The notes beneath the pieces were generated by a model that did not search any database, had not been told where the DNA came from, and was given only the letters and a program-made list of their open reading frames with translations. The translations under genes were made by a program, and so were the position numbers. 64,000 bases of DNA from Rhodamnia argentea (lineage: Eukaryota > Streptophyta > Magnoliopsida > Myrtales > Myrtaceae), in assembly GCF_020921035.1 (NCBI RefSeq), contig NC_063159.1, forward strand, positions 9,526,501 to 9,590,500, in the 5' to 3' direction. This document shows, piece by piece, positions 10,986-22,802 of the stretch (position 1 is its first letter; the number at the start of each line of letters is the position of its first letter).

Positions 10986-12587
10986 AGGTGGTCACTTTAC
11001 CGAGGTGTCCCATCAGAACTCAACTCACCGTGCAAGAGAGAGAGATTATTAGCGACCATAACACCTCATATCGATTGGCTATAACCGTCGACCTAGAGAG
11101 CTTTGGCCGCTACTCAGGCTTCACTTATTCAATGAAAAATGAATGGTTTGAAAAATATTTTTCTAAAAATAATCTCTTAAACCGTTTGAGATGGTTAGTC
11201 AATGAAAAATATTTCCGTTGTCCACTATAATCCATGTCTAAACATTTTCGGGGACGTTGAAAATATTTTTCTATGGTCCATTTTTATAAGCGATACAATC
11301 GAACACTTTCAAGAAAATGTTATCCAAATCATTCATTTTTCCTCGGAACAAACTCACCCCTCAAATGTCAAATTTGCATATGAGAGAGTGGTATCTCAAG
11401 CGACAACTCAACCACGATCGCTTCTTCATCGTCTTCTTCTTCTTCTTGTCAATTATATATCTTCGAATTTTCTTATCCATTATAAAGGGGATGCCATTCA
11501 CATTCACATTCACATTCCCTAAGGTTCAGATGAGATGTGCGGAGCTCTATTGGGACCGTCCAAAGCTTTATTCCATCGCCATCAGATAGGATTCACCCGG
11601 GCAGAAGCTCCAAAGGCCATAGATTCTTGCTTTATGGTAAACGTACTGATTGACATGTCCAGATTCTTCTTCCTGATCGATAAACCAGTGCGAAAGGTGG
11701 CAAAATGTGTTTACAATCCGTATTTTAACCTATATATAAAAGGTGCAAGTCATAAATGGGTTACTTTAAATTTTGAAAATAAGTTTAAGTGGATCTAAGA
11801 AATAAATGTCTAATGCTTAATGGGTTGGGTTGTAAACGAGTTGAGAACTAACTCATTTAAGCCCACATAAAAAATAGAGAGCAACTTTTTTTGTAATATT
11901 ATATATATTTCTTTGATTTTCTGAATTCTTTTATTTAGAATTTATTTTGTATTTTCGTTTTCATTCTTTCTCTTCCTTTTTTTTTTCTTCTACGATGTCC
12001 ACCAAGTGTCGGCCACCCTCACCGGACTTCATAAAGAGAAAAACGGAAAAAGAAATAATAAAAAACAAAAAACAAAACATGAAAAATATAAATAAATTCA
12101 TATGAAACAAACTTTCTTAGATTAAATTAAAAATAGAAGTGCTTTAGAAATATATTTCGGTCAAGTCACGTATGGATTAAGGAAGGGGAAGTCTCGTGTG
12201 GTGAAGATGAACGAAGCCGTCACACGAATCGAATCAAGGAACACAATTTGTCACATCATGCAAGAATCCAAAGTCTCCCTTCATCTATTGTCCATCTAGC
12301 CATACAAGTCTCCTCCTTTTCTCATTGCTTTATAAAGTATACGTGCACAAAATTATATGTTAATTAAGCCGCATGAGCCAAAAAGAGAAAAGATAAGATT
12401 CCGAAATTCGTAAAGGACGCGTGACGGAATGACTCGTCAAAGATTTATCTTATTTTATCGCATGATGGTAACCGATCAACTCCCTTCATTTAAAGGTGAT
12501 GGTAACATTTGTTAAAGCAAGAGTTTAAAAAGCACAAAGGTAAAATATCAATACAGAAAATAAAATATAGCATCCCGCTATTATATC
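10986..12587. other. Intergenic DNA with repeat remnants
   Basis: No gene is supported. 11140-11300 contains words such as GAAAAATATTTTTCTA that recur at 12600-12720 and 37630-37760, so it is probably a degraded element end. 11810-11870 resembles part of the family F repeats (words like AACTCATTTAAGCCCA). A short run of ACATTC repeats lies near 11500. Confidence 0.35.
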
Positions 12588-13321
12588 GGCTCTGTTTGTT
12601 TTGCAAAAATTAACTTTCGGGAATTTTTTTTTCACATTTTCAACCTTTGGTTCACAAAATAAACCAATCAAGGAAAATATTTTCAACTAATGGAAAAAAC
12701 ACTTTCAAAAAAGCAGGGAAAATGATTTAATCTTATTTAAAAAAAGAAAACAATTTCCCTCATCTTTCCTCCGTACACTCATTCACCTTCCTCTTCTCTT
12801 TAATCAATTTTTATTTATTTTCTTTATAATTTTTTAATTTAGAATTTAAATAGTTTTTTAGTATTTATTTATTTCTTTTGTTTCTTTCTCTACACGTCAC
12901 CGACCACCATGACGGCCAAGGACGAGCTCGCCTGTGGTGGACGAGCAAGGCCAGTGAGGTGGAGCTTCACCTTAGTGATCGATAGAGGAAGAAAGACAGA
13001 AAGAGAAAAAAAGAAAAGGAAAAAAAATTTCAAGAATTATTGAAAATTTCTAGAATAAAAAATATATTGAAAGGTTTGGATTCTTTAAATTATAAAATTT
13101 ATCCATATTAGTGTTGACCATGCCGCATAAGATGGTCATGTAATTTCCAACCAAATGTCAATACAAAAAATCAAATGAGATTTTCCTTACCAAATGATGT
13201 AAAATATTTTCTAGTTCATTTTAGGTCCAGCCAAATACCAAAAAATATTGTCATTTTTCTTTAAAATGACTTTTTGATATTTTCTAAAAAAATCACATTT
13301 TTCGCGAATCGGACGGAGCTT
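12588..13321. mobile_element. hAT-like TIR element with GC-rich core
   Basis: The left end reads GCTCTGTTTGTTTTGCAAAA and the right end, reversed, reads GCTCCGTCCGATTCGCGAAA, matching at 15 of 20 positions. Arms carry GGAAAATATTTTC-type words. A GC-rich core at about 12897-12985 reads through ACCGACCACCATGACGGCC and GCCAGTGAGGTGGAGC. I could not find a convincing target duplication, so the superfamily is a guess from the terminal sequence. Confidence 0.5.
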
Positions 13322-13466
13322 TAACGTTCCTCAGAATACCGTAATAGGAAAATTGTTGAATGTGAGGTTTGCCGGTTGTGTACCATTTATTCGTAACACT
13401 TCCTTCTAATATGCTACTAAACTCATCATTCCCCATATAAGGTTCATAAAAGATATATAATCATGA

Positions 13467-13773
13467 GGGCTAATATCACAAAAAATTTCAAAAGGTGGCC
13501 GTGGGCATTAACTCTAAATTAGTTTTTGTGTCCAAAAAATCACAAATGGATACACTCTTGTAACTTTAAGCAAAACTAATTTTCGTGTCCCAGAAAATCT
13601 CAAATTGATACATCAATGCCACATTTACCTCAACTAAATTTTGCTTCATAAGAAATTTCGAGTCACCGAAATATTGAAAATCTGCTAAAATACCTAATTT
13701 TTTTTACACAAAAATTAATTTCAGGTACATGTGGCATGTGTTTATTAATTTGAGATTTTTTGTGGTATTAAAC
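13467..13773. mobile_element. Shortened family B element
   Basis: The left end GGGCTAATATCACAAAAAA and the right end TTTTTTGTGGTATTAAAC mirror each other, and the arms hold the family B unit (CAAAAAATCACAAATGGATA). At about 307 bp it is shorter than the other two copies (about 494 bp each). No clear target duplication. Confidence 0.5.
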
Positions 13774-14089
13774 AATAACGTCTCAAAAAGATTTTCCTAT
13801 TAATTTTAAATTAAATTATGCCTACACAATCATAAAAAAATGAGAAATGAATCATGTCTATCAGAAACACATTATGGCGCTCAGATTATGAGATTAATCA
13901 TAAATCATCGATCATTAGTACAAACGTGACCCTTCCCGAGAACATGTTCTTTAAATAACTTTGGTTGTAATCTACCTACACTACAAAGAATCTGCCAACA
14001 TCCCATTAAATTATTCAGGTATCAATTTTTGTTGTAATCTTAGGACATCAGAAATTTTATGTTATGGTGGTCGTGTACCTTTTTTAATG

Positions 14090-15180
14090 CAGAACTGATG
14101 CTTCAATAGCGATCAGCCCCAAGGACACCCCTGGAGAGCAGAAGAGAGAATCGAAAATGGAAGGACTGGAGTTGTCCGAATGCTTCAGTTCGTGCGCCTT
14201 TGATCAAGCTGAGGACATCAGGGCTCGGTCGGGAGGGCGGGGATAGCTCCCTTCTTGGTGGTGGTGATTTCTCTGCAGGTGTTTGAGAGCTTCAGGACCT
14301 GCCCCGGCCTCCCTACGTCCTGCAAATCTGGTGATTTATAAGGGGAGCACATCAGGATAGTAGGCAAGCATCTGTTCCGGAAATGTAGTTTGATACGGCC
14401 TTCGAGTCGGAAGAAGATTTTCCTGCATCACTAGGCAAGATTGCCAACAGCAACTGCTAAGAACACAGTTGTCTGCACATCGATAACACAGAAAGAAAAA
14501 AAATTCCACATGCTTCGTGTGGCGTATTCTGATGATGCTACTACAAAATGTGAACCAAAGACAATGACCCGATTCGACTTTAATATGTAGTGTTAAACCC
14601 TTTGGAACTAACATGATGACTTGTTAAAGAATGTGCTTGATCTGTCGTAGTTTCGATTCCTAGACTTCCTTTTTACTCTCTTCTTTACACCCACATGAAG
14701 CAAGAGGTGCATAAACAACACAGTCAGTTGTTGCTGCCGCTAAGGACTACTACAACAAAGTCAATGGCAGGAATTTCAGATCCACCGACCTTGGTGTAGT
14801 GTCTACAACCCTTCTTCACCCAAATGCTCATGATCTGCTTGCGAGCCGCCTCAGGCGACGGCCACAACGGGAGCCTGAGGTTCGGAACCTCGGAGAGTAG
14901 AGAGCCCTCGGCATCTCTGGCAACTTGCATTGCTTTATGATGGGCTGATTTGCATGGTGCCAGGAGCAGGTGATCTTCAAGGATGACCATGCTGTTCACT
15001 AAATGATGGTACTAATCTACCTGACTCATGACATTGACTCTTCATTTGAAACCAAAGTCCTGGACTCAGGGAGCCAAACCGCAAACATAAAGATCAACAC
15101 TCTTAATTCTCATCTGACCGCCTTGAAAAAAAATTAAAAATCATGCCTTTTGCTCAATTATAGGAGTTTTGAAAAGGGAG
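14090..15180 (-). pseudogene. Partial fructokinase duplicate, broken
   Basis: This is a decayed direct copy of the 3' part of the fructokinase gene at 3328-6849. It includes exon 4 (about 14325 to 14186), parts of introns 3 and 2, exon 2 (about 14990 to 14775) and the 3' end of intron 1 (to about 15175). Introns match as well as exons, so it arose by DNA duplication. Exon 1 is absent. Exon 3 is lost in a deletion joining intron 3 sequence to intron 2 sequence near 14400. In exon 2 the reading goes from QIMSIW straight to KKGCRHYTK, removing about 40 codons. Exon 4 carries a frame change. The ATP-site motif DTTGAGD is missing, so no active enzyme can come from it. Confidence 0.85.
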
Positions 15181-15185
15181 AACGA

Positions 15186-15608
15186 CATAAAGGATTCATG
15201 AACTTTGGCCTAATGTGTAATGTGGTTTATGAACTTTTAATTTGTTAAATGCGTTCCTTGAACTTTAACTTAATATGTAATGTTGTCCCCGAACTTTAAA
15301 TTGGTTCAATTTTGGTCTCTAAACTTTTGAAAGATGTTTAATTTAGTCCCTAGACTATATGAAAATGTTCAATGTTGTCTTTCAATTAATTCAAATCCAG
15401 GAACAATATTGAACTTTTTCATATAGCTCATGAATTAAATTGAACATGAACCAAAAATTTAGGAATCATATCGAACAAATTACATTTAGGGGAGACAGTG
15501 CACATTTAAATAAAATTTAAGGACCACATTGAACAAATTAAAGATTTGGGGACTACAGTGCACATTAAATCAAAGTCCATGGATCATTTAATGAAAATGA
15601 CCCTTTAG
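15186..15608. mobile_element. TIR element, family C
   Basis: The arms are inverted repeats of phrases such as TTCATGAACTTTGGCCTAAT, TTTAATTTGTTAAATG and ATGTGTAATGT. The right arm reversed reads GATCCATGGACTTTGATTTA. A second, more degraded copy lies at 27717-28072. It is inserted right next to the fructokinase pseudogene and has no coding capacity. Confidence 0.5.
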
Positions 15609-15719
15609 TTGATTATCACGAAATCTTTTACTACAGCATTTAAAAGAGCAACTTTATCATATTTAACTATGAAATGTTAGTTTCTAGATCATGATAATCG
15701 CACAAATTTATGTTTTGCC

Positions 15720-16058
15720 AGCAAATGGAGGCCGACGACCAGCAAGATGGCCAATACCGGCGAGACCACCGGACTGGAGATTGGTGACCGGGGGCCGGTG
15801 GACTAACAATCGGTGATCGGAGGTCGGTGGATCGGCGGTTGGGATGCGAGAGAGAAGGAATGAGCAATGAGAAGAATTCTTATTTTTCTTTTTGTTCCAG
15901 AAGCAAAAAAACTAAAAATTTTAACTTATCATTTTTGTTCTAAACCTATTTTTTGAATAAATTTTTGTCCTAGAAATAGAAAAATAAAATTGTATTTTTA
16001 GAACAAAAATAGAGAAATATAATAGTTATCATTTGCGCTTGAATTTTCAGAGATTTAA
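15720..16058. mobile_element. Truncated TIR element with GC-rich core
   Basis: The right end reversed (CAAATGATAACTATTATAT) matches the left end of the element at 9605-10072. The interior (15720-15862) is GC-rich with many CGGTGG, CGGCGA and GACCGGGGGCCGG words. The left arm is absent or unrecognisable. Confidence 0.45.
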
Positions 16059-16799
16059 ACTTCCGAGGGGGAATCAAGATAGTCAATTTCTGTGGCCAAT
16101 TGGGAGAAAAAGGAAAATAAAGCGACAAATTCTGTCGAAAGTGTTGGATATTTCAACAATCACCTGCCACTTAATATAAAATAAGATCTCCAAGTGGGTT
16201 TCTAAGAATGTTTTTTTTTTTTCTTTTTGAAAAAATTATGTGGCGAAAACTGTGGTCGCATGCAAAAACATTTTATGTTAAACAGTATGACGATATATGT
16301 CTGAATCATGCACACGTACTCTTTAGCTCCTACAATGGCTAGAGTACTATTTAATTTGATTCGATGCCCAGGTCACATGATCGGGTCCGATTAAGATAAT
16401 TAGGTAACCCAAATTAGAACACGTCACTATCTTGTTGTAACTCTTATTTCCTTCTGCGCATGCAGGTTGGTCAAGACTCGAAAGACAGCATCTGATTCGT
16501 CGGAGAGCAATTAAAAAGTTTAATACCTTGTTACACTCGAAATCGCTGTCGAACGAGGGCTAAATTGTCTTTTAATATCATGCAATCGAGGCCTAATCTC
16601 AATGCTAGCGACATGTGCAGTTGAGTTCATTGTGCGAGAGCTATCTCGTATTAGCTGGCTTTGGATGTTGTTCATGCTAATGAGACGCGTTCCAATGTGA
16701 ATCGAATGATGATGAGTGTCGTCTCATCGAGTAGTAAATGTGTCGTATGGTTAATAAGCGTGTCATATTTGAAAAACAAATTTGAACGTCATGATGATT

Positions 16800-17245
16800 A
16801 TAGACCTGTCAAAATAGGTTTTAGACCCATTTCTTGACCCATATGTGAATAGTTGAATTTTTATATGGGTTAGTTACGTGTAGTAAATGAATTATAACTG
16901 GGTTTAAACATGATATGGATGTTAAATATGTTTACAACTTATTTTGACCCAATCGATTTCTACGATTTTTGCTTCATCTCTCTTGCCCTCACTCAATCTC
17001 ACGCTTGTTCACGCCGGACTCTCATCTCGGTTTGGATATGAGTTTTCCTATATTTTGCTAAAGGTGAATTGGTTTAGCAATATGAGTCTTGTTGTGTATG
17101 TGTTGGGTATGGGTCAAATCGGATACGAGTTACCAAATTTACATCGCATGAAAATAGATCAAAATGAATTAAACGGATCTATTTGAATCGGGCCATTTTT
17201 ATCCGATTCAAATCCGATCTAGCCCGTCGGTTTAACGGGTCTAAC
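16800..17245. mobile_element. TIR-like repeat, family F
   Basis: The left end reads TAGACCTGTCAAAATAGGTT and the right end reversed reads TTAGACCCGTTAAACCGACG. The interior shares ordered words with 28345-28760 (GGGTTAGTTA, AACATGATATGGATGTTAAAT, TCTCTCTTGCCCTCACTC against CTCTCTCGCTCTCGTTCG). I could not find a target duplication. No gene is supported between here and 17700. Confidence 0.45.
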
Positions 17246-17709
17246 GATGACGCACGGACGACGCACGAGTGGAAGGTGAAGAGCAGTGATGAGGACGGCC
17301 TGCCATGGCCATTTGGTCCCCTATGCATGGACAGATGAAGGGCTCCACGGACCACGACGTTTCAAGCAAGCGGTGACGATGACAGATCTAACTTCCCTTG
17401 CCTTTGAAGGGAAGGCAGAGGTACAGTTACAACACCAACCCGTCTCTCTCTAACTTGTGTTTGTTGCAGCTGCACAGTTTTATGACAGCATCATTAGTCA
17501 CACGAACCACCAGACAACTAAGTTCACGTAAAGGGTGCAACGTTAATTAGAGATTATTGAGGTAATCTTGGTTTAAAAGCCCATAAAATTAGCTATGAAG
17601 AGGTTATCTGTCTGTTTTATTCTCTTCATATTTAAGTGACGGTGCGTAAACAACAGGATGAACGATGACGAACGCGAAAAAGATTTTATTTCATCAAACT
17701 GAATTGGCA

Positions 17710-17881
17710 TGATGAATTGGGTTGTGCAACCGGATCGGTTCTACCTGAGAATCGAACCGCACTACTCTAAAGACCAATTCTTTCAAATTTTGGAACCGGT
17801 CTAATTCTCGGTTTCAAATGAAGAACCTTAAGAGAACCGGACTGAATTTGGCTTCTTTCCAATGTCACTTAGACACTTCAC

Positions 17882-17922
<41 letters not shown>

Positions 17923-18175
17923 CTCGCATTTGCTCGTTCACCCTCATTCATCCTTTACTTTGAATTATTTTGTTACTCATATTTATTTTGCTGAAAAAAT
18001 GAAACCAAAAAAGGAACAAAAGAAAAACGGATTCTCGGCTAGACCCTAGAATTGGACTGGAAAAATAGGGTCGGTTCCAAGGCAAACATGATAACTTTCA
18101 GGTTCCAAAAACTGGTAAATGGTTCTAATAGGGTTAAATTTCATGTCCGAAACCTACTCACCCGGAATTGATAAC
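17710..18175. mobile_element. TIR-like repeat, family G, containing a (CT)n run
   Basis: The ends are rough inverted copies (left GGGTTGTGCAACCGGATCGG, right reversed GGGGTTATCAATTCCGGGTG), and the arms repeat GGTTCC, CCGGTTC and GAACCGG words. A (CT)n run of about 38 bp sits at 17885-17920. A short related piece lies at 52850-52960. Confidence 0.4.
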
Positions 18176-18659
18176 CCCTAATGACGAGCGAGACCTAACA
18201 AGACAAACCCAAATGTTCTCATATTGAATATGGCTCGCTTGTTTAAAGGGTCACTTACGGCATAATGCATCATCCAATAAACAAATCTCGTAAGCCGGCC
18301 TCAGTAAGTTCGGCGTTCTTTCATTGCCGATAATAACTCCGTCTGCATTAGGGGTGGAGACCACACATTTTCACTTTCGTTCGGGCACGCTCTGAGGAGC
18401 ATAAGCCTATGTCCGTCTCCATACTCGAACAATTAACACCTAATTGTTGGCGCGCAAAGAATCGCTACATCTAACGAAGGATAGATTTGTCATCAAAGAG
18501 CCTCGGACACCGCAGTGTTTGTCGACCGATAAAGGAGAAAGAACCTAATGGCGTCATGGGCCTTGAATGATGTGTTCGGTAGCCCAGTTCGCTTAAGAGC
18601 CCATCACCTTTAAAGCCCAACTTCTGCGTTGTCGGCCCAACAGCAAAAGCAAAGCCCAC

Positions 18660-19090
18660 CTTCTTCGTTCTCTCCTACTCTCGTGCCCTAGCCCCCCCCC
18701 CCCTCTCTCTCTCTGTCGCTCTCGCGCTCGCTCTACACACGTGATCAATTGAGATGGTTTCAGTTCCATCTCGGAAAGAGCGAAATTTGATTTCGAGCTC
18801 GTTGTCGCGTGCTTGCGGATATGCGTGCAGCCCCAAGCTCAGGAAGCCGACCACAAGGTAACGTAATTTTACCGCTTGCGCGCACCACGTGCTTGAAGAA
18901 ATGCCCGTTTGTCTGTAACTCATGTTTTCTGAGCCGTGACGCCCCTCCTTTTGTTTCCTTTCTATTTCTTTTCGGGTTTGCGAATGAAGCCTCGTTTTAT
19001 TCCTTTGCCAACCCGAGTTTCAGTCTCTTCCTTTCAAATGAAATGATTCTGGTCATTGTTGTAGTTTAAAGTGAGAACCTTTAAGCAGCC
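18660..19090 (+). promoter_or_regulatory. ELP4 promoter and 5' UTR with a leader intron
   Basis: A C-rich and CT-rich stretch at 18690-18730 precedes the leader. A probable 5' UTR exon ends at GACCACAAG before GTAACG (about 18859), and a leader intron would run to the acceptor CAG at 19087-19089, just before the ATG at 19091. Short upstream ATGs occur in the 18800-18860 leader; their use is unknown. Confidence 0.5.
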
Positions 19091-22059
19091 ATGGCTACAC
19101 CCAAGACGAGGGCAAGCAGTTTCTCGAGGAACATACCATCTACAGCTGCGTCTCAGGTGCCAGGAGTGAAGAGTGGGCCGAATGGGACTCTCTTTTTATC
19201 TTCCGGGATATCAGACCTTGACAGTGAGTTCTCTCTTCTATGTCATTTTTTCGGTATTGCACTGACAGTGTTGTGGTGTGTCCTCATAATGTCTAATTTT
19301 CGCTTGTGGTCAAAACTCTCAGAAATATTAGGGGGTGGCTTTCCTCTTGGAAGTTTGGTTGTTGTCATGGAAGACCCAGAGGCACCTCATCATATGCTTT
19401 TGTTGAGGAATTTTATGTCTCAAGGACTTGTTCACAATCAACCACTTTTGTACGCAAGTCCTGCCAAAGACCCAAGAGGGTTTCTGGGTACTTTGCCTAG
19501 TCCTGTGTCGTCTAAAGATGATAAGTCGCTCGACCGTGATTCAGAACAGGTGCCCCCTTTCTTGCCATTTGATAACTGACATGGCTCGAAATGAGGTTGT
19601 TCACTGAGCTACTTCATCTAAATTTTTCAGGAGAAAGGCTTGCGGATCGCTTGGCAGTACAAAAAGTATTTTGGAGAAAATCAGCAGAATTCAAATAGCC
19701 AAAGAGGTAAAATCATACTTTTTGGCTGTTCATATCTTATTATTGGTCAGGGCTAGACTAAGATTGTGATTCACCACTTACTTTGAAATGAACCATTTCT
19801 CGATTCTTGATTTGATCTCCTGGTACTGTGGCTTCTTCACATAATTTCGATTTCTTTATGAAAATCAAGTGATGGATATCAATTCCTTACCATAGTCCTC
19901 GCTAAGTTGAAGAAGTAGAAGATTATAGTTTTGGCTGTATAGTAATCAGCCTTTCTTTGCAATCTACCACGTGGAACCTAATGAAACATGATGTCATTAG
20001 CTATTCAATTGCAAGATGCTCCTTTTTGTGGCACGGCCCCTAGCCAATAGGTGACTAATTACATGAGTCCCTAGATTTAGAATTTTACAAAAATTGTATC
20101 TTTTTTATCGGACATAGAAGTTAAATAATGGTGCTGTTTGATTATGTTGAAGAAAGAATAACTTAATCAGCCGGAGATAGATTGTTGAGAGTTCATTATG
20201 CTGTAGCCATGCAGATAACAAGTTCGAGTACTGCAATGAGTTTGATTTGCGGAAGCCCGTACAAAGGCAGTTTCTCAGTGGACAACGCATAGAGTGTATA
20301 AGCACTCAAGATTCTCCAGATCTTGCTGCTCTCCATGATCGTTGTGCATCATTTCTAAAACAGTTTTTGAAGTACGTTTCCAAGTACTCTTATATATGCG
20401 TTTGTTTTTCAGGCCACAGTCGATCTATGTTTCATCCTTAAAGTTGGTTCATTTGAGTTAGTCTATTTCTAGCATTCTGTGTCTCAAAACTGGAATCGAA
20501 CTGTTTGAAGCAGTTTTACCTTTTTAAATCATCATGTTTGTGCGTGTTCTTCTACCAAAGCTTGGAATTCTCATGGTTATTGAATTTTTTCCTACAGAAC
20601 TGATGGCAACATTTCCGGTGCTGGCCGCATTGCAATTCAATCTTTTTGTGCCCCACAATGTACATATTTTGAGCAGGTTAGTCAGAATTCAGAAGTTGTT
20701 CAGGACGGCCTTCATAGATTCCAGGACAACTTTGGTCTATTTGTTTACATTGTTTTATGAAGCTGTCCTGCCTTTGCCCTGTTTTCTCCAAAACTGTCTA
20801 ATGCTATGCTTATCAATGTTTCTCTTCCAGGAGTGGCGTGTTCTTTCATTCATAAGATCACTGAGAAGCATGATTAGGTCTTCGAATGCAGTTGTAATTC
20901 TTTCCTTCCCGCCGTCCCTACTTTCCCTTTCTTTCTCTAAAAGATTGCAGCATATGGCAGACACATTGCTGTCAGTCAGAGCAATCCCAGGTTTATCTTA
21001 TGTTCTTGCCTCTCCTCTCCTGCTAGTTTTAATCTAATTAAAGATGGGGATTAGATAAGGTACTCGTACTCTCCCACTTCTTTCCAAATTTGGTTTAATT
21101 TACTTCGAAGGTAAAATTGATTTTGTTGATAATATGAGGAATTAAAATCAGACTTATAAGCAAGTTGAAGAAACAATGTTTTGTCACTGAATGCTTATTT
21201 TGACAAATGCTTTTCCAGATGAGGACAAAGACTTGGCAAAACTTCTCACAGGCTACCAAGACATGATTGGACTTCTCAGTGTACACAAAGTAGCACGTAT
21301 TAATACACAGGTATCAAACAACTTCTCCTGTCGTGTATATTGTTACTTTGCGAGATATGTATTCAATTATATTGTATGCACTTAAGGACACGACGATATA
21401 TTGGTTGGGGTTAAGCATGCATTGAACAAACCTAGATGATGATTTTGTAAAGGAGTAGTACATGTCAAAATTTTGACTACTAACCTTTTGCTATTTAGAA
21501 TTTACAGGTACATCTCTTTTCTTCATACTTCGTCAGGATTTGGGGGATTGTATATCTTCTCCTTCCGTTGATTTCTGTGCATTGTCACTCTGGAATACCT
21601 GTGATGCATTGATATTCATGTTCTATAGTTACATTCTTTGATAAAGTTATACTGAGTACACAAAAAATGTATATTGTTTGATGAATAACACCTGGAAAAT
21701 TAGTTTAGCCAACTATGGCTATGCTACTCTCTTTCTTTAGCTGTTTTTCGTTCTTTTTATGCTTTCTAATGATGTTGAGAGTACTTACCATGATTATAAG
21801 CTCCCAGGACCTAGTTAATCCATTCGTGTTGCCACATTTATTTCCTTCTCTCCCTTTTTATAAGCATGTAACGTGCATATTAATTATTCAGGTTCCTGTC
21901 ATTCTTGAGGCGGCGACATTTTCCATGAAATTGCAAAAGCGCAAGTTTTTGGTGCTTGAATGTCTGAATCAAGCTCCAGTTGATGGTTCAAGTGGCACGT
22001 CCTATGCTACTTCCGGGAGCTGCTCTGGTTCTTCTAAGGGCAGGTCCCTTGACTTTTAG
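19091..22059 (+). CDS. ELP4: Elongator complex protein 4 (ELP4), eight exons
   Basis: Exons: 19091-19223, 19323-19549, 19631-19706, 20215-20371, 20598-20676, 20831-20990, 21219-21310 and 21892-22059. They join in frame to 1092 nt, 363 residues, close to known plant ELP4. ELP4 forms the RecA-like Elp456 ring of Elongator, which with Elp123 installs cm5-type modifications on wobble uridine 34 of tRNAs. Landmarks: [80 protein letters not shown], and the conserved end [20 protein letters not shown]. The usual Walker A lysine motif is not evident in the [11 protein letters not shown] strand, as expected for Elp4-type RecA folds. The stop lies 744 bp from the stop of the convergent CFM9-type gene. 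Confidence 0.95.
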
Positions 22060-22802
22060 CCTGTATTAGCTCTTAGAGAAGCCACATAATGTCGAGAGAT
22101 TGGCGGAATTTTTGTGTCTTGGAAGCAAAGACGTCCATTTTACGTGGCTAGAGTTAATTCTATTTACATCTCACATACTATTATTTTATGGCATCCGAAG
22201 ATGGATGAACTCCTCTCACCAAAACACCCAGGATGGATATTTCGAGACTCAGTGTTTATCAGTGGATTATGCTATTCGAAAAAAATGAACAGAATCTTTA
22301 TTGTGCCCTCAAACATTCTAGCTATAACTTATTTCTCAACGAGTGCTTTACGTCATATGCATCTTGATGATAGAGCGAGAAAAAATGTACATTTTACTCT
22401 GTAGATTGTGGTCTCTGTAATTCATTCAACCCGAAGAGTGCATTTGCAAGTTGTAATGCTATCAAATCTTTCCATGGCAGAGAAATTTTCGTATTTTTCA
22501 CCTTTTTCTTGTTAGAAGGGCGACCGAACCTTGATTGACCAAAGAAAACCGGCAAACTGCACGATCTGGTGATCAAATTTTTGCTGGGAATCATCAGCTT
22601 TATAATGTTTTAATAACGGCTCACGCTTTTTTATTGATATTTTTTATGGTTATGCCGATCATAAAGGGTGGATCTGGTAATTGGTCTGTTGCTTTGGCTA
22701 CGCAGGTAGGTAATGTTCTTCTACTAGCCCCACTAGGCTTAAAACTCTCAAACAAACCAGATAGCAACGACATTTGATTTCTGCATCAGACATCAACTAG
22801 TA
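22060..22802. other. Shared 3' region between convergent ELP4 and CFM9-type genes
   Basis: Only the two 3' UTRs are expected here. No further gene, repeat or RNA is seen. With 743 bp between stops, overlapping antisense 3' ends are possible. Confidence 0.5.

Noticed and set aside
10205-11798. Several short + strand frames
   Set aside because: They lie across element arms and remnants, with no start context, splice partner or homology.
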